Assembly (NCBI GenBank): GCA_034521575.1
Contig: JAXHMJ010000001.1
Location: forward strand, 389,282 to 453,281
Reading direction: 5' to 3'
From: a candidate division KSB1 bacterium
Lineage (GTDB): Bacteria > Zhuqueibacterota > Zhuqueibacteria > Residuimicrobiales > Krinioviventaceae
DNA length: 64,000 bases
Shown here: one piece after another, positions 10,081-18,944 of the stretch
Layout of the letters: the number at the start of each line of letters is the position of its first letter
How positions within the stretch are numbered: position 1 is the first letter of the stretch
Made by a program: the position numbers and the translations under genes
The notes under the pieces: generated by a model
What the model was told of the DNA's origin: nothing
The model's input: only the letters and a program-made list of their open reading frames with translations
Databases searched by the model: none

Positions 10081-10551
10081 CTAACCGGAAATGGAAATAT
10101 TTGGAAATCCGGCTTGCCTACAATTATCCATAACAGTAATAATTATATGATATTCGATGTTGTCTTCCGGAGAGATGATAAAGTCATCAATATCCGGATA
10201 TTTTTCCTTAACCTGATCCAGCTGCATCCTGAGTTCAGACCACACATAGCTGCCATTTTTTTGGGGGATGGGATCAAACTTTAAATCCGGGCTTTTTATC
10301 TGCAGATGATCCGGATGGATCAATAAAATATTGAGCACAGCCGGTTGAGCCGGCCTGGATGTGGCCCGGGCCTCTCCGGAGCGATCCAGGTTCGGAAGAG
10401 ACAGTTCCAGCACGGCAATCCGGACGAACGTGGCTGTCAGCAGCAGAAACGGGATCAAAATGAGGAAAATGTTCATCACCGCCGTCAAATTCACATCCGC
10501 ATCGCGAACGTGTCCGCGCAGCTTACGGTTCAGGGTCTGTTTCAGATTCAT
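10081..10551 (-). CDS. ExbD/TolR-family biopolymer transport protein (first copy)
   Basis: The protein has 156 residues. The layout is N-terminal basic segment, one membrane helix (LTAVMNIFLILIPFLLLTATFV) and a periplasmic domain. At the position where ExbD/TolR proteins carry the proton-relay aspartate, the helix reads LTAVMNIFLI, with Asn in place of Asp. The second copy has Asp there (MIDMF). This copy may therefore be a structural rather than a proton-carrying subunit. Its ATG overlaps the stop of the ExbB-like gene (ATGA), so the two are translationally coupled. Confidence 0.85.
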   Translation of the reverse strand: MNLKQTLNRKLRGHVRDADVNLTAVMNIFLILIPFLLLTATFVRIAVLELSLPNLDRSGEARATSRPAQPAVLNILLIHPDHLQIKSPDLKFDPIPQKNGSYVWSELRMQLDQVKEKYPDIDDFIISPEDNIEYHIIITVMDNCRQAGFPNISISG

Positions 10552-11171
10552 GAATTCCTCGATGTCAGGAACGCGTACAATCTTGCAACTTTTTCGTTAA
10601 TCTCGTCAATTAATTCATTGGTTTTTTCCAGGATAAAGGTATATCCGATCAAACAGGGAATGGCGGTGATGATCCCGAACGCCGTGGTGTTCATGGCGAT
10701 CGAAATGCCTGCGGTCAGAAGCGCCGCTTTATCCGCTGCGTCCGCATGTGCAACCGCGGCAAAGGCGTTGATCAATCCCAGAATCGTTCCAAGTAGGCCC
10801 AAAAGTGTGGCGACATTGGCAATCATGGCCAGATAATGCGTGCGTTTTTCCAATTTGGGCATTTCCACCATGGCGGCGACTTCCAGAGCGTTTTGAATAT
10901 CTTTCGGGGATTTGTGGCTTGCCATCAGGCCTTCTTTGGCGATAGTGGGAAGGGCCGCAGAAGACTGATTGCAGTACTGGATAGCGCCTTTAACATCGCC
11001 GTTTTTCAACAACTCACCCACCCGGTTCATAAAGGTATCCGAATCAATTCGATTTTTGAACCGGATTACGATCAACCGTTCAATAATGATGACCAATCCC
11101 AGAAGCAGGGCGAACAGAATGATAAACATGACAGGACCGCCCTGGGAAAAAAATCTGATTATGCTTTGCAA
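10548..11171 (-). CDS. ExbB/TolQ/MotA-family proton channel protein
   Basis: The protein has 207 residues and three membrane helices: about 14-33 (VMFIILFALLLGLVIIIERL), about 115-140 (ANVATLLGLLGTILGLINAF) and about 155-180. The ATLLGLLGTILGLI block is the family hallmark. With the two ExbD-like proteins it should form a proton-powered inner-membrane motor that energises the FHA-TonB protein. Within the operon it follows the small exported protein and overlaps the first exbD-like gene by four bases. Confidence 0.92.
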   Translation of the reverse strand: MQSIIRFFSQGGPVMFIILFALLLGLVIIIERLIVIRFKNRIDSDTFMNRVGELLKNGDVKGAIQYCNQSSAALPTIAKEGLMASHKSPKDIQNALEVAAMVEMPKLEKRTHYLAMIANVATLLGLLGTILGLINAFAAVAHADAADKAALLTAGISIAMNTTAFGIITAIPCLIGYTFILEKTNELIDEINEKVARLYAFLTSRNS

Positions 11172-11196
11172 ATTAAACCTCCGCGTTTAAAAATCA

Positions 11197-11553
11197 TTAC
11201 CATTCTATCACATCCCGGCGGATCTGTGTACCCGGGGACATGTATTTGGTTTCCACCACCGACTGTTTATCAATCGGGCGAAAAATTTCATTAAAAAAAG
11301 ACCGTTCTATGTTGATATCATCAATTTCAGGCGTCTGGCCCGGCAGAAAAAAAACAGCCTGGGGTTTTTCCAGTTCTCCCTTGACCTCAATTTTATCAAT
11401 AAACAGGCGCGTGTCATCCCGGGTTACATCCGGATGTGTGGCCAGTGAATCACTTGCCGACAGCGAGTCCGGCCGGGCGCTGTCTGTCAACGTTTGCGCC
11501 GAAAGCGCGTTTATCATGATAAACAGAAAAACAATCATTGTTCTGGTGTACAT
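11197..11553 (-). CDS. Small exported protein of unknown function
   Basis: About 118 residues from ATG 11553, which has a GAGGCAGG ribosome-binding site and starts 7 bases after the stop of the long TPR gene. An upstream in-frame start at 11601 would lie inside that gene and is less likely. The N-terminus is a signal peptide (MIVFLFIMINALSAQ). The rest is acidic and Ser/Asp-rich, and contains FIDKIEVKGELEKPQAVFFLPG. I do not recognise a family. Its constant place between the TPR proteins and the ExbB motor suggests a periplasmic accessory of that machine. 'KPQAVFFLPG' looks like a short conserved segment worth searching. Confidence 0.7.
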   Translation of the reverse strand: MYTRTMIVFLFIMINALSAQTLTDSARPDSLSASDSLATHPDVTRDDTRLFIDKIEVKGELEKPQAVFFLPGQTPEIDDINIERSFFNEIFRPIDKQSVVETKYMSPGTQIRRDVIEW

Positions 11554-11560
11554 ACCTGCC

Positions 11561-14404
11561 TCAGGGATCATTGCTGGATATAGATTGTGAATTAATTTCA
11601 AGCGTCAATTCTTTTATTCGGCTGCGGCTGCGTTTGACCCAGATATTGTTGATCTGGTTGGCTTCAGCTTGACTCACATTCTTTTGGAACGCCTGCAGAG
11701 CTTTTTCCTTGTACGGAAACGCCGACTGCCGGAGCCTCGACCGGTAGAGTTTCTGCTGTTCCTCATCCAAATGCATGGGAGACGGTGATTCTTCGAACGC
11801 CCGCACCAGTTCTTCAAACGCCATACCCACCCGATGCAGTGAAGCGGTGGTCCATTCCGCCACCTGGTATTGTACCGCTCCGGTGTAGGCCTCTAATACA
11901 TGCTGAAAACTGGCGGTTTTGCGTTCAAGATTTGTCTTTAACGGGGGCTCTATATTGAGCTTTTTATAATCTTCAAACAACATCTCTCCAAGCATAAATT
12001 GAGATGCGGCCACATAGTAAATATCAGCATTCCGGCCGTTTTGATAAGCCGCGATGACCCGTTGAAACAATTGGCGCGCCCGGGGATATTGAAACCGCTG
12101 GTACGCCATTTGTCCGCTTTTGTATAAAAACTCTACACTCTCCACCCGGTCAGGAAAGGTTTCCGCATAGCGTTGATACACCGTTTGAGCGGCAGCCAGA
12201 TTTCCGGAATTTTCGTAATGCAGACCGGCTTTTTTCAAAGATTCCGCATTAAACGGGGAATCGGGGTAGCGGTCCACAAGCCGGATCAAATCGGATGCGG
12301 ACAATATCCAGTCCTTTTGTTCTTCATGCAGAACAGCGGCCTGATACAGCGCTTTGTCCGCCATGGATGAGGAGGAATGCTCGCGCTGCAGGCGTTCGTA
12401 CAGTCTGGCGGCCATGCTCTTTCGATTGGCATTCTGATACTGTACGGCGGCATTGTAAAGCGCACGTTCCTGAAACACACTGTCATTCGAGGTTTCTGCA
12501 ATGGACAAAAGCAGATCACCGGCCTGCACATAATGTCCCTGCCGGCTGAGCTGATCGGCTTTTTTAAATTTTGCCGAGGCCGCCATCTGAGAGGCCTGCC
12601 TGGCACGGTCCGTGGAATCGGATACCGATACTTTATCAAACATTTTTTCGGCCTTGTTGTACTCTTTGGCCTTGAAATAAGCGTGTCCGGCGTTCATATA
12701 TGCGGTCACCAGATACGGTGAACTGCCCTCCTGTATGATTTGATTGTAGACCTGCACTGCTTTTAAATGCTGGTCGAGCGACGCCAGAGTTTCCCCGAAT
12801 TTCATATACACCTGATCCACCCAGTCACTGGCCGGATACAGGAGAATAAATTCATTGCAGGCCTGAAGCAGCTGAGCATCGGACTCATACGACACCCGTA
12901 TGGACAGGGTGTCCGGTGTGGCGAGAAAATTGACGATTCGTGTGATGAACGGCGGCTGTTCTTCATCCTGATGCAGGGCGTCTACACGCGCCAGAATGCG
13001 GTTGAACGCAGCTTCTTCGCGAAAGCGCGAATCCGGGTAAAGGTCAACCACCGTCTTGTAAATTTCCGCAGCTTTTTCAGAATCATCAAGCTGATAATGA
13101 CAGTCTGCAAGATAATAATGCAGGGTATCAGTATTGGCCTGGTCCGGAAAGGCATCGATATATTCGGTGTACAGATCAATCGCTGAATGATAATTCTGTT
13201 TTTCACCGGTTCGGGAGGCCAAAGACTGGTAGTAGGTGCCGAGATACACCAGGTGTTTTCGGGCCACCGCCATTCCGTGCTCATACAGCGAATCCGACGC
13301 ATAATGGCTCGACCATTCACCGCCCGGGCCGAAAAGATCAATCGCAGAACGGCGGACTCGGTTGGCCTGTTGGATATCCCCGGCGTTTTCATAATTCTGA
13401 ATGATAGCGGCGTAAATTTGCGAAAGCTCGGGATCATAAGGATAAAAATCACAAATAATCTCATAGGTTTGCACCGCTCGCAGATAGAATGTCCGCTGTT
13501 CATACAAACCGGCCATGGTTTGTAGAATAGGCTGTGTAAAAGGCCGGTTTTTTAAAGATTTTAAAAAGTTTCCGGCTGTGGAGGGCTCGGCGTACTCGGT
13601 GAACGCGCTGGCGATATAATAGATGGCTTCCGAACGAAGATCTGTCTTGGGTACGTTTAATTCCTGAGATTCCACCCGCTCCAGCATCTCCAGATCCTGA
13701 ATGAGCGTCAAAAATGAACTGATGGCATCCGGATAACGCTCCAGGTTATAATACGACCACCCCAATTTATACAAGGCCATGTCAAAATACGGATTATCCC
13801 ATTGCTGCAGCAGGTTTTTATAATGCACAATGGCATTTTTAAAATCACGTTTATTGAAATAATACTCGCCGATCCGGAACCGGGCTTCAAGCGCCAAATC
13901 GGATCCTTTAAACTGTTGCACCAGCTGTGAAAACGTCTCCTGCGCCTTTTGCGGGTTGCCGCCCTGAAGAAAGGTAATGCCGAGTGTATACATAACACGG
14001 TCGGCGAACGCAATGTCCGGAAACGAGTCCAACAGAGTCTGACAATAGTAGACTGTTTTTTCAATGCGTCTGACGGGCATATCTGGTTCAGTGTTTCGCT
14101 CACCACGGTCGTATTGCTCAAGTTTGCGTTCATAATTTTGCATTTCCTGCTCGTACAGCCACCTGGAGCGTTCTGAATACAGTTCAGCCAGTTGATACAT
14201 CACGGTCGGGACGAACGCCCCGTCCGGATATTTTTCAATTAACGTTTCGTGTTCGTTAATGATCTGCTCCAGATGACTCGGATCACCTCCCGCCTCCTCA
14301 ATCATGGCATTGACCACCCCGCTCTCCTGAGCATACAGAAAACCGCCGGAGAACAGACAGCATACTAAAAGGGTGAAACGATGTCGGGTCACGAATTTGA
14401 TCAT
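11561..14404 (-). CDS. Long periplasmic TPR protein of the ExbBD/FHA-TonB operon
   Basis: The protein has 947 residues: a signal peptide (FTLLVCCLFSGGFLYAQ) followed by at least twelve TPR units of the BamD/YbgF type along nearly the whole length (for example ALYKLGWSYYNLERYPDAIS, AYMNAGHAYFKAKEYNKAEK, LYKSGQMAYQRFQYPRARQL). Such proteins act as periplasmic scaffolds. In Myxococcus gliding clusters, long TPR proteins lie beside AgmX, TolQ and TolR homologues, which is the arrangement here. It starts 2 bases after the stop of the preceding TPR gene. Confidence 0.85.
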   Translation of the reverse strand: MIKFVTRHRFTLLVCCLFSGGFLYAQESGVVNAMIEEAGGDPSHLEQIINEHETLIEKYPDGAFVPTVMYQLAELYSERSRWLYEQEMQNYERKLEQYDRGERNTEPDMPVRRIEKTVYYCQTLLDSFPDIAFADRVMYTLGITFLQGGNPQKAQETFSQLVQQFKGSDLALEARFRIGEYYFNKRDFKNAIVHYKNLLQQWDNPYFDMALYKLGWSYYNLERYPDAISSFLTLIQDLEMLERVESQELNVPKTDLRSEAIYYIASAFTEYAEPSTAGNFLKSLKNRPFTQPILQTMAGLYEQRTFYLRAVQTYEIICDFYPYDPELSQIYAAIIQNYENAGDIQQANRVRRSAIDLFGPGGEWSSHYASDSLYEHGMAVARKHLVYLGTYYQSLASRTGEKQNYHSAIDLYTEYIDAFPDQANTDTLHYYLADCHYQLDDSEKAAEIYKTVVDLYPDSRFREEAAFNRILARVDALHQDEEQPPFITRIVNFLATPDTLSIRVSYESDAQLLQACNEFILLYPASDWVDQVYMKFGETLASLDQHLKAVQVYNQIIQEGSSPYLVTAYMNAGHAYFKAKEYNKAEKMFDKVSVSDSTDRARQASQMAASAKFKKADQLSRQGHYVQAGDLLLSIAETSNDSVFQERALYNAAVQYQNANRKSMAARLYERLQREHSSSSMADKALYQAAVLHEEQKDWILSASDLIRLVDRYPDSPFNAESLKKAGLHYENSGNLAAAQTVYQRYAETFPDRVESVEFLYKSGQMAYQRFQYPRARQLFQRVIAAYQNGRNADIYYVAASQFMLGEMLFEDYKKLNIEPPLKTNLERKTASFQHVLEAYTGAVQYQVAEWTTASLHRVGMAFEELVRAFEESPSPMHLDEEQQKLYRSRLRQSAFPYKEKALQAFQKNVSQAEANQINNIWVKRSRSRIKELTLEINSQSISSNDP

Positions 14405-14406
14405 AA

Positions 14407-15750
14407 TTATTGTTGGTGCCGTAATGTTTGACGTTTCAGAAATTTGGCCCGGGTGATACCATACTCTGCATAGGCAATCCAGTTATGTTCACTCTTAACC
14501 GGTCGGCTTTGCTGTTTTAGCTGATCGATTTCCTGCTCCAGGCGGTTCATTTCCTTGCGCTCACGTTCAATATCGCGAAACAACTGAAAATGGGTGCTGG
14601 TCATGTTGCCTTTCCGCTGTTCAAACGGACTGTAAGAATTTTCGGACTGATTATAAATTGATTTGACCAGCTTGGATTCCAGGGACAGCAGCTCCATTTT
14701 GCGTTTCTGGATCCGCTGTTTCTCAAACAGCAGCTCCTTCTGCAGGGAATCCCGGTGCGCGGATGACTGCAAGTCCTGATGATGTTCAATGAGATATTCA
14801 TAGATTTCAACGGCATTGTCATATTTCCCCAGTTTCAAATAACAGCGTCCCAGCAGAAAAAGGCACTCGCTGGTCTGAGGGCTGTTTTCATAATTATTGT
14901 ACAGGAGCGTCAACAGGGAAGCGGCTTTGTTCCAGTTTTTTTGATTGGCCTCTGTCCATCCTGCCGCGAGCAGGGCATCAGGGTGCTTGCTGCTACTGGG
15001 ACTGACCGTCCGAAAATGAGACAGAGCATCCTTAAAGTACCCCATTTCATAATAGACATAACCCAGGGTAAGATGGGTCTCATCCAGAATAGACTGGCGT
15101 TCGTCATCAGTGGGTGGCATTTCCGAGAGGACGCGCAATATTTCGAGTGCTTGCTCGATATTTTTCATTTGCAGCAAAGAGACGCCCCGGGTATAAAGCG
15201 TATGTTCATAATAGGGGCTCGTTGAATTCGCCAGCTCCAGCGTTTCATTGCAGGCGGGATAATCTCCCAGATGATAATAGGCCAGACCGGCATAATAACC
15301 AGCGTAATTGAGTATGCGTTGAGCCGGATTGGATCGACGCAGAATTTTAAAATATTCGATACAGGAACGATAATTGCCCCGGTCATAGTGAATTCGTTCG
15401 ATACCGAGAATGGCTTCCGGCAAATACTCACTTTTTACATGTTTTCGCAGCATAAACTTGTAAATCCGTTCTGCGCCTTCATGCAGATTCACTTCATACA
15501 GACAATTGCCCAGCATCAACAGAGCATGATCCATCTGTGAATAACCCGGATTAAAATCGAGTAGAATGGAAAGTTCACGTGCGCAATCCCAGAATTTCAT
15601 TTCTTTATAAAGCTGCAGGGCCTGAAAAAACATCTTGTTCGATACTTTTTCCACCTGAGCCTGTTGTGTTTCCTGAGCCTGCAATTCAACCACGCCGGTC
15701 AGGAAAACCAGGCAATACACTGCAACCCTAATGTTTATTCTCTTTTTCAT
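14407..15750 (-). CDS. Periplasmic TPR protein with C-terminal coiled coil
   Basis: The protein has 447 residues: signal peptide (VAVYCLVFLTGVVELQAQ), TPR repeats over about 30-320 (LYKEMKFWDCARELSILLDF, AGLAYYHLGDYPACNETLEL, CLFLLGRCYLKLGKYDNAVE), then a charged helical tail (FRDIERERKEMNRLEQEIDQ) likely to form a coiled coil. It is the second gene of the operon and is packed tightly against the longer TPR gene. A scaffold role between outer and inner membrane parts of the machine is inferred. Confidence 0.85.
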   Translation of the reverse strand: MKKRINIRVAVYCLVFLTGVVELQAQETQQAQVEKVSNKMFFQALQLYKEMKFWDCARELSILLDFNPGYSQMDHALLMLGNCLYEVNLHEGAERIYKFMLRKHVKSEYLPEAILGIERIHYDRGNYRSCIEYFKILRRSNPAQRILNYAGYYAGLAYYHLGDYPACNETLELANSTSPYYEHTLYTRGVSLLQMKNIEQALEILRVLSEMPPTDDERQSILDETHLTLGYVYYEMGYFKDALSHFRTVSPSSSKHPDALLAAGWTEANQKNWNKAASLLTLLYNNYENSPQTSECLFLLGRCYLKLGKYDNAVEIYEYLIEHHQDLQSSAHRDSLQKELLFEKQRIQKRKMELLSLESKLVKSIYNQSENSYSPFEQRKGNMTSTHFQLFRDIERERKEMNRLEQEIDQLKQQSRPVKSEHNWIAYAEYGITRAKFLKRQTLRHQQ

Positions 15751-15773
15751 GCCCTAAAATGACACCCTCTGCA

Positions 15774-16784
15774 TTAAAACGGGAGATCTTTTTCCTTTTC
15801 TTTTTCCAGTTTTTTGCGATATTCTTCAAGTTCTTTGTTGATGTCCTGCCGCTGCCGCCGAATTTCGTTGATATTTTGTTCTTTGAGCTGTTCGCGTTCC
15901 AGTTCCTGGATGTTTTTTTTATAAAATAAATGAAAAGAATAGGTCATTCCAAACATAATTCGCCAGTCTGCATAATCTTCGTAAAACCGATGTGACTGAT
16001 TGCCGGCTTTCCGTTTAGACTGCGAAAGATCAATATCCCCGGCCACATCAAAGAGAATCTGGTAAGGTCCATAAAATTTTACACCCTGGGTATATCGAAC
16101 CGAGTTATAAGATGCGGGCAGGTCTGTTTTATTGAAAAAATATTCGCCGCTCAGTTCACTGTAAATCAATACTTTTTTCACAGCGTATTTGACAGCCAGT
16201 CCGCCTATCAATTGATCCGTGATGCCGGCAAACACATCATTGCTTATATTATGATCCTTATAGCCCAAATTCAAACTCAATTTAAGCGGTATATTCAAAT
16301 TGGATTCTTTAAAATTAAAGGAAGCCGCTGTAAGCATCGCCCATCCCAGTCCGTCTTCGCTATACGGTTCAAAGGGAATCGGGTGGATTGCGGCTGTTGG
16401 AGCCTCCAGATACCCTGCGGCAGCCAGAGAAAATAAAGGGGTTGGCTGCGCCAGGGTATGCTTTAAACCGATTTTTGTATCTCCGGGAGGTGCAAAAATA
16501 TGCCTCTGATCATCATGATACGGGATCACATGAAGAAAAACTTCGGTTGCATAAGGCAGACCGAGAGAAAAACCCAGGTGCCAGGTATACAATTCGCTGA
16601 GAGATGACTCTGTATTCAGCTGCGTAGCATAGCCCTGAAAAACCGAACTTGTGTAAAACCGGCCATACTCGATGGCATCCGCTTCGTAAATCCGCATCAA
16701 TCCTTTGCCGCCGCCGATGGAAACCTGGGCGGCAAGCAGAGACGGTGATAATAATATTAATAATAATAATAATTTGTTTGCCAT
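15774..16784 (-). CDS. Outer-membrane beta-barrel-like protein, first gene of the ExbBD operon
   Basis: The protein has 336 residues: a clear signal peptide (LLLLLILLSPSLLAAQ), then alternating amphipathic strands with aromatic girdle residues (for example LYTWHLGFSLGLPYATEVFL, IPLKLSLNLGYKDH, GVKFYGPYQILFDVAGDIDL) that suggest an outer-membrane barrel. It ends in a charged helical tail (about 285-336, rich in Glu, Lys and Arg), which is unusual for a barrel and may reach into the periplasm to contact the TPR proteins. I do not recognise a named family. It is the promoter-proximal gene of the operon. Confidence 0.65.
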   Translation of the reverse strand: MANKLLLLLILLSPSLLAAQVSIGGGKGLMRIYEADAIEYGRFYTSSVFQGYATQLNTESSLSELYTWHLGFSLGLPYATEVFLHVIPYHDDQRHIFAPPGDTKIGLKHTLAQPTPLFSLAAAGYLEAPTAAIHPIPFEPYSEDGLGWAMLTAASFNFKESNLNIPLKLSLNLGYKDHNISNDVFAGITDQLIGGLAVKYAVKKVLIYSELSGEYFFNKTDLPASYNSVRYTQGVKFYGPYQILFDVAGDIDLSQSKRKAGNQSHRFYEDYADWRIMFGMTYSFHLFYKKNIQELEREQLKEQNINEIRRQRQDINKELEEYRKKLEKEKEKDLPF

Positions 16785-16904
16785 TTTAGGCTCCAGTCAA
16801 TTAATCGCATTCAAAAAGAGATAATAGAGTCATATCACATAGCACATAGTATGCCGTTGGCCTGAAAAAATTGTAAAATATTTGTACCCCTCACTACCGA
16901 CAGC

Positions 16905-18149
16905 TTAAAACAAAGGCACCAGAGTCACAATTTGGGGTTTATGCCCGGATTCAACCGTATTGTATACTTGCGTTTCAAAAGCCTGAAAATCATGAGAATA
17001 AAAAATATGGTCAATACGCAAAATGTTGATTTTTTCCGCTTTGACGGGTACAGGCACTTTGTCGGTTATACGATATTCTGCAAAAGTAGTTCCCAACCCC
17101 CACCCGGCGGACGCAAAACTATTCTTTAAATATTTTGAATACAATTGATAGACCCAACTGTTGGGGGTATCGTTAAAATCCCCGGTGACAATTAAGGGCC
17201 GCTCCACCGGAAATAACCTGGAAGCCAGCTGACGAGCCTCGTCGCGGTGACGCATGTAACCGGTTTGAGCGTCATGATTATACAACTTAAAGTCCCGTTT
17301 GCCCATAAACTGTTCGAGGAGATAATTGGCACTGTGATGTAAATGGCAATTATACACATCAATTTGTTTGTCACGCCAGCTGACCGAGGCATGCGTAATG
17401 GTGATCGGGCTGTCCGGGTCGTACTCTGAATTAATGCTCACCAGCTCGGAATGAAGAAACGGGAGACGGGACAAAATGGCGCCGCCACCATAATCCGACA
17501 CACGTCTTGACCATTTCTGATAGGGATATTGATCGGATAATTGGTCAACGAATACACGACGCTGCCCGGTTTGAAATTCCTGGATGCAGATTATATCCGG
17601 ATTTTCTCGCCTGATAAACCCGACCATTTGCTCGGATTCCATCCGCTCTGCATCCATACCGATATTCCAGCTCATCACTCTTAGATTCTGAGGTGCTTTT
17701 GCATCCGGTTTGACAGGAGGAAGCAGCTGAGTATTATAATGATAAACCAAACACAGCACCACCAGCGTATAAAATAAATGATGAACGGATAGACTTTCCC
17801 TGTATGCAGAATACAAGAGAATGACGAAATATAAAATCAGTAAAACAAACAGGTATCTGAAAAATGTCGGCAGGTACAAGAGGCCGGCCAGCGCAATGCA
17901 AACAGCAAGCGCATACAGAAGCATTTTGACCGGGATCGGACGCTGTTTACTGATCAGCCCAACCGCAATGAACGGAAGCAGCAGCGCCACAGGAATCCAG
18001 ATCACATCGGAAAGCAAGCTGGCGCCCATATCCGTCACTGCATTGACACTAAAAAGCCCGCTACGTATGGTTACGTTCCATACAATCAGTTCAAGACACA
18101 GGATACAGAGCCAGATCAAAGAAAGGATTATCGTTTTAAATTTATTCAC
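16905..18149 (-). CDS. Membrane-anchored endonuclease/exonuclease/phosphatase (EEP) family protein
   Basis: The protein has 414 residues. The first 145 hold about four membrane helices. The rest is an EEP (DNase I-like) fold with its motifs: MSWNIG (Asn), CIQEF (catalytic Glu), TGDFNDTP (Asp and Asn) and IDHIFYS, followed by SGHKPQI (the last His pair). Substrates in the superfamily range from nucleic acids to phosphoinositides and sphingomyelin, so the exact activity is unknown. The membrane anchor favours a phospholipid or other envelope substrate. It stands alone, between the motor operon and the ferritin gene. Confidence 0.85.
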   Translation of the reverse strand: MNKFKTIILSLIWLCILCLELIVWNVTIRSGLFSVNAVTDMGASLLSDVIWIPVALLLPFIAVGLISKQRPIPVKMLLYALAVCIALAGLLYLPTFFRYLFVLLILYFVILLYSAYRESLSVHHLFYTLVVLCLVYHYNTQLLPPVKPDAKAPQNLRVMSWNIGMDAERMESEQMVGFIRRENPDIICIQEFQTGQRRVFVDQLSDQYPYQKWSRRVSDYGGGAILSRLPFLHSELVSINSEYDPDSPITITHASVSWRDKQIDVYNCHLHHSANYLLEQFMGKRDFKLYNHDAQTGYMRHRDEARQLASRLFPVERPLIVTGDFNDTPNSWVYQLYSKYLKNSFASAGWGLGTTFAEYRITDKVPVPVKAEKINILRIDHIFYSHDFQAFETQVYNTVESGHKPQIVTLVPLF

Positions 18150-18348
18150 ACAACCATTGTCGTTTTTTCTGTAAATATACGATCTTGGCGCGAAAAAAGC
18201 AAAATCTTCAAGCGGTCAGACGCGTTTTTTTCAATAATTTTGAATCTTTTAATATTTTTCTGAATCAAATAAATAAAGATTTGCAAATTAATAAATAATA
18301 ATTATCTTTTAGCAACTCTATTGTCGTGAACAACAAAGGAGACCCCTC

Positions 18349-18858
18349 ATGATCTCAAAAGAGATGGAAAAAGCAATAAACGAACAAATTAATAAAGAAT
18401 TATATTCATCATATCTCTATTTATCCATGGCATCTTTTCTGGAAGCGGACGGTCTGGACGGCATGGCCAACTTTATGAAGGCCCAGGCTCAGGAAGAAGT
18501 TGAACATGCCATGAAATTTTACGGCTATGTCAATGAGCAGGGCGGCCGTGTTATCCTGGATGCCATCGAAAAACCAAAAGCCGAGTTCAAAGATGTCAAA
18601 GAGATATTTACGCTATCTTTTGAACATGAAAAATACGTCACCGGTCGAATCCATTCACTAATTGATCTGGCGCTGAAAGAGAACGACCACGCCACCAAGA
18701 CGTTTCTCGACTGGTATGTCACTGAACAGGTTGAAGAAGAAGCGACGATGAACAGCATTCTGGACAAACTGGACCGTATCGGAACGTCCGGACAGGGCTT
18801 GTTGATGCTGGATGCACAATTGGGCCAGAGAAGAGCTCCCGCAGGCGAAGGAGAATAA
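18349..18858 (+). CDS. ftnA: Ferritin (non-haem iron storage protein)
   Basis: The protein has 169 residues and is a typical bacterial ferritin. Ferroxidase-site residues are visible: Glu in NKELYSSYLYLS, the EEVEHAMKF Glu/His pair, and YVTEQVEEE in the fourth helix. It stores iron as a ferric mineral in the cytoplasm and limits Fenton chemistry. An AAAGGAG site lies upstream. The upstream region is very AT-rich and holds AATAATAATTATC (18294-18306), which partly resembles half of a Fur box; this is weak. The neighbouring ECF sigma factor and superoxide dismutase suggest an oxidative-stress neighbourhood. Confidence 0.93.
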   Translation: MISKEMEKAINEQINKELYSSYLYLSMASFLEADGLDGMANFMKAQAQEEVEHAMKFYGYVNEQGGRVILDAIEKPKAEFKDVKEIFTLSFEHEKYVTGRIHSLIDLALKENDHATKTFLDWYVTEQVEEEATMNSILDKLDRIGTSGQGLLMLDAQLGQRRAPAGEGE

Positions 18859-18944
18859 CAGGCTGATCTATTGCCGATGAATAGACTATTTGACTCGCGC
18901 CCTGATTAGTGGCAGCAGAGAGTAGAGTCTTTGGGAGGATGATG

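Noticed and set aside
18288-18310. Fur box upstream of ferritin
   Set aside because: Only a half-match (AATAATAATTATC) in a generally AT-rich stretch; not enough to call a site.
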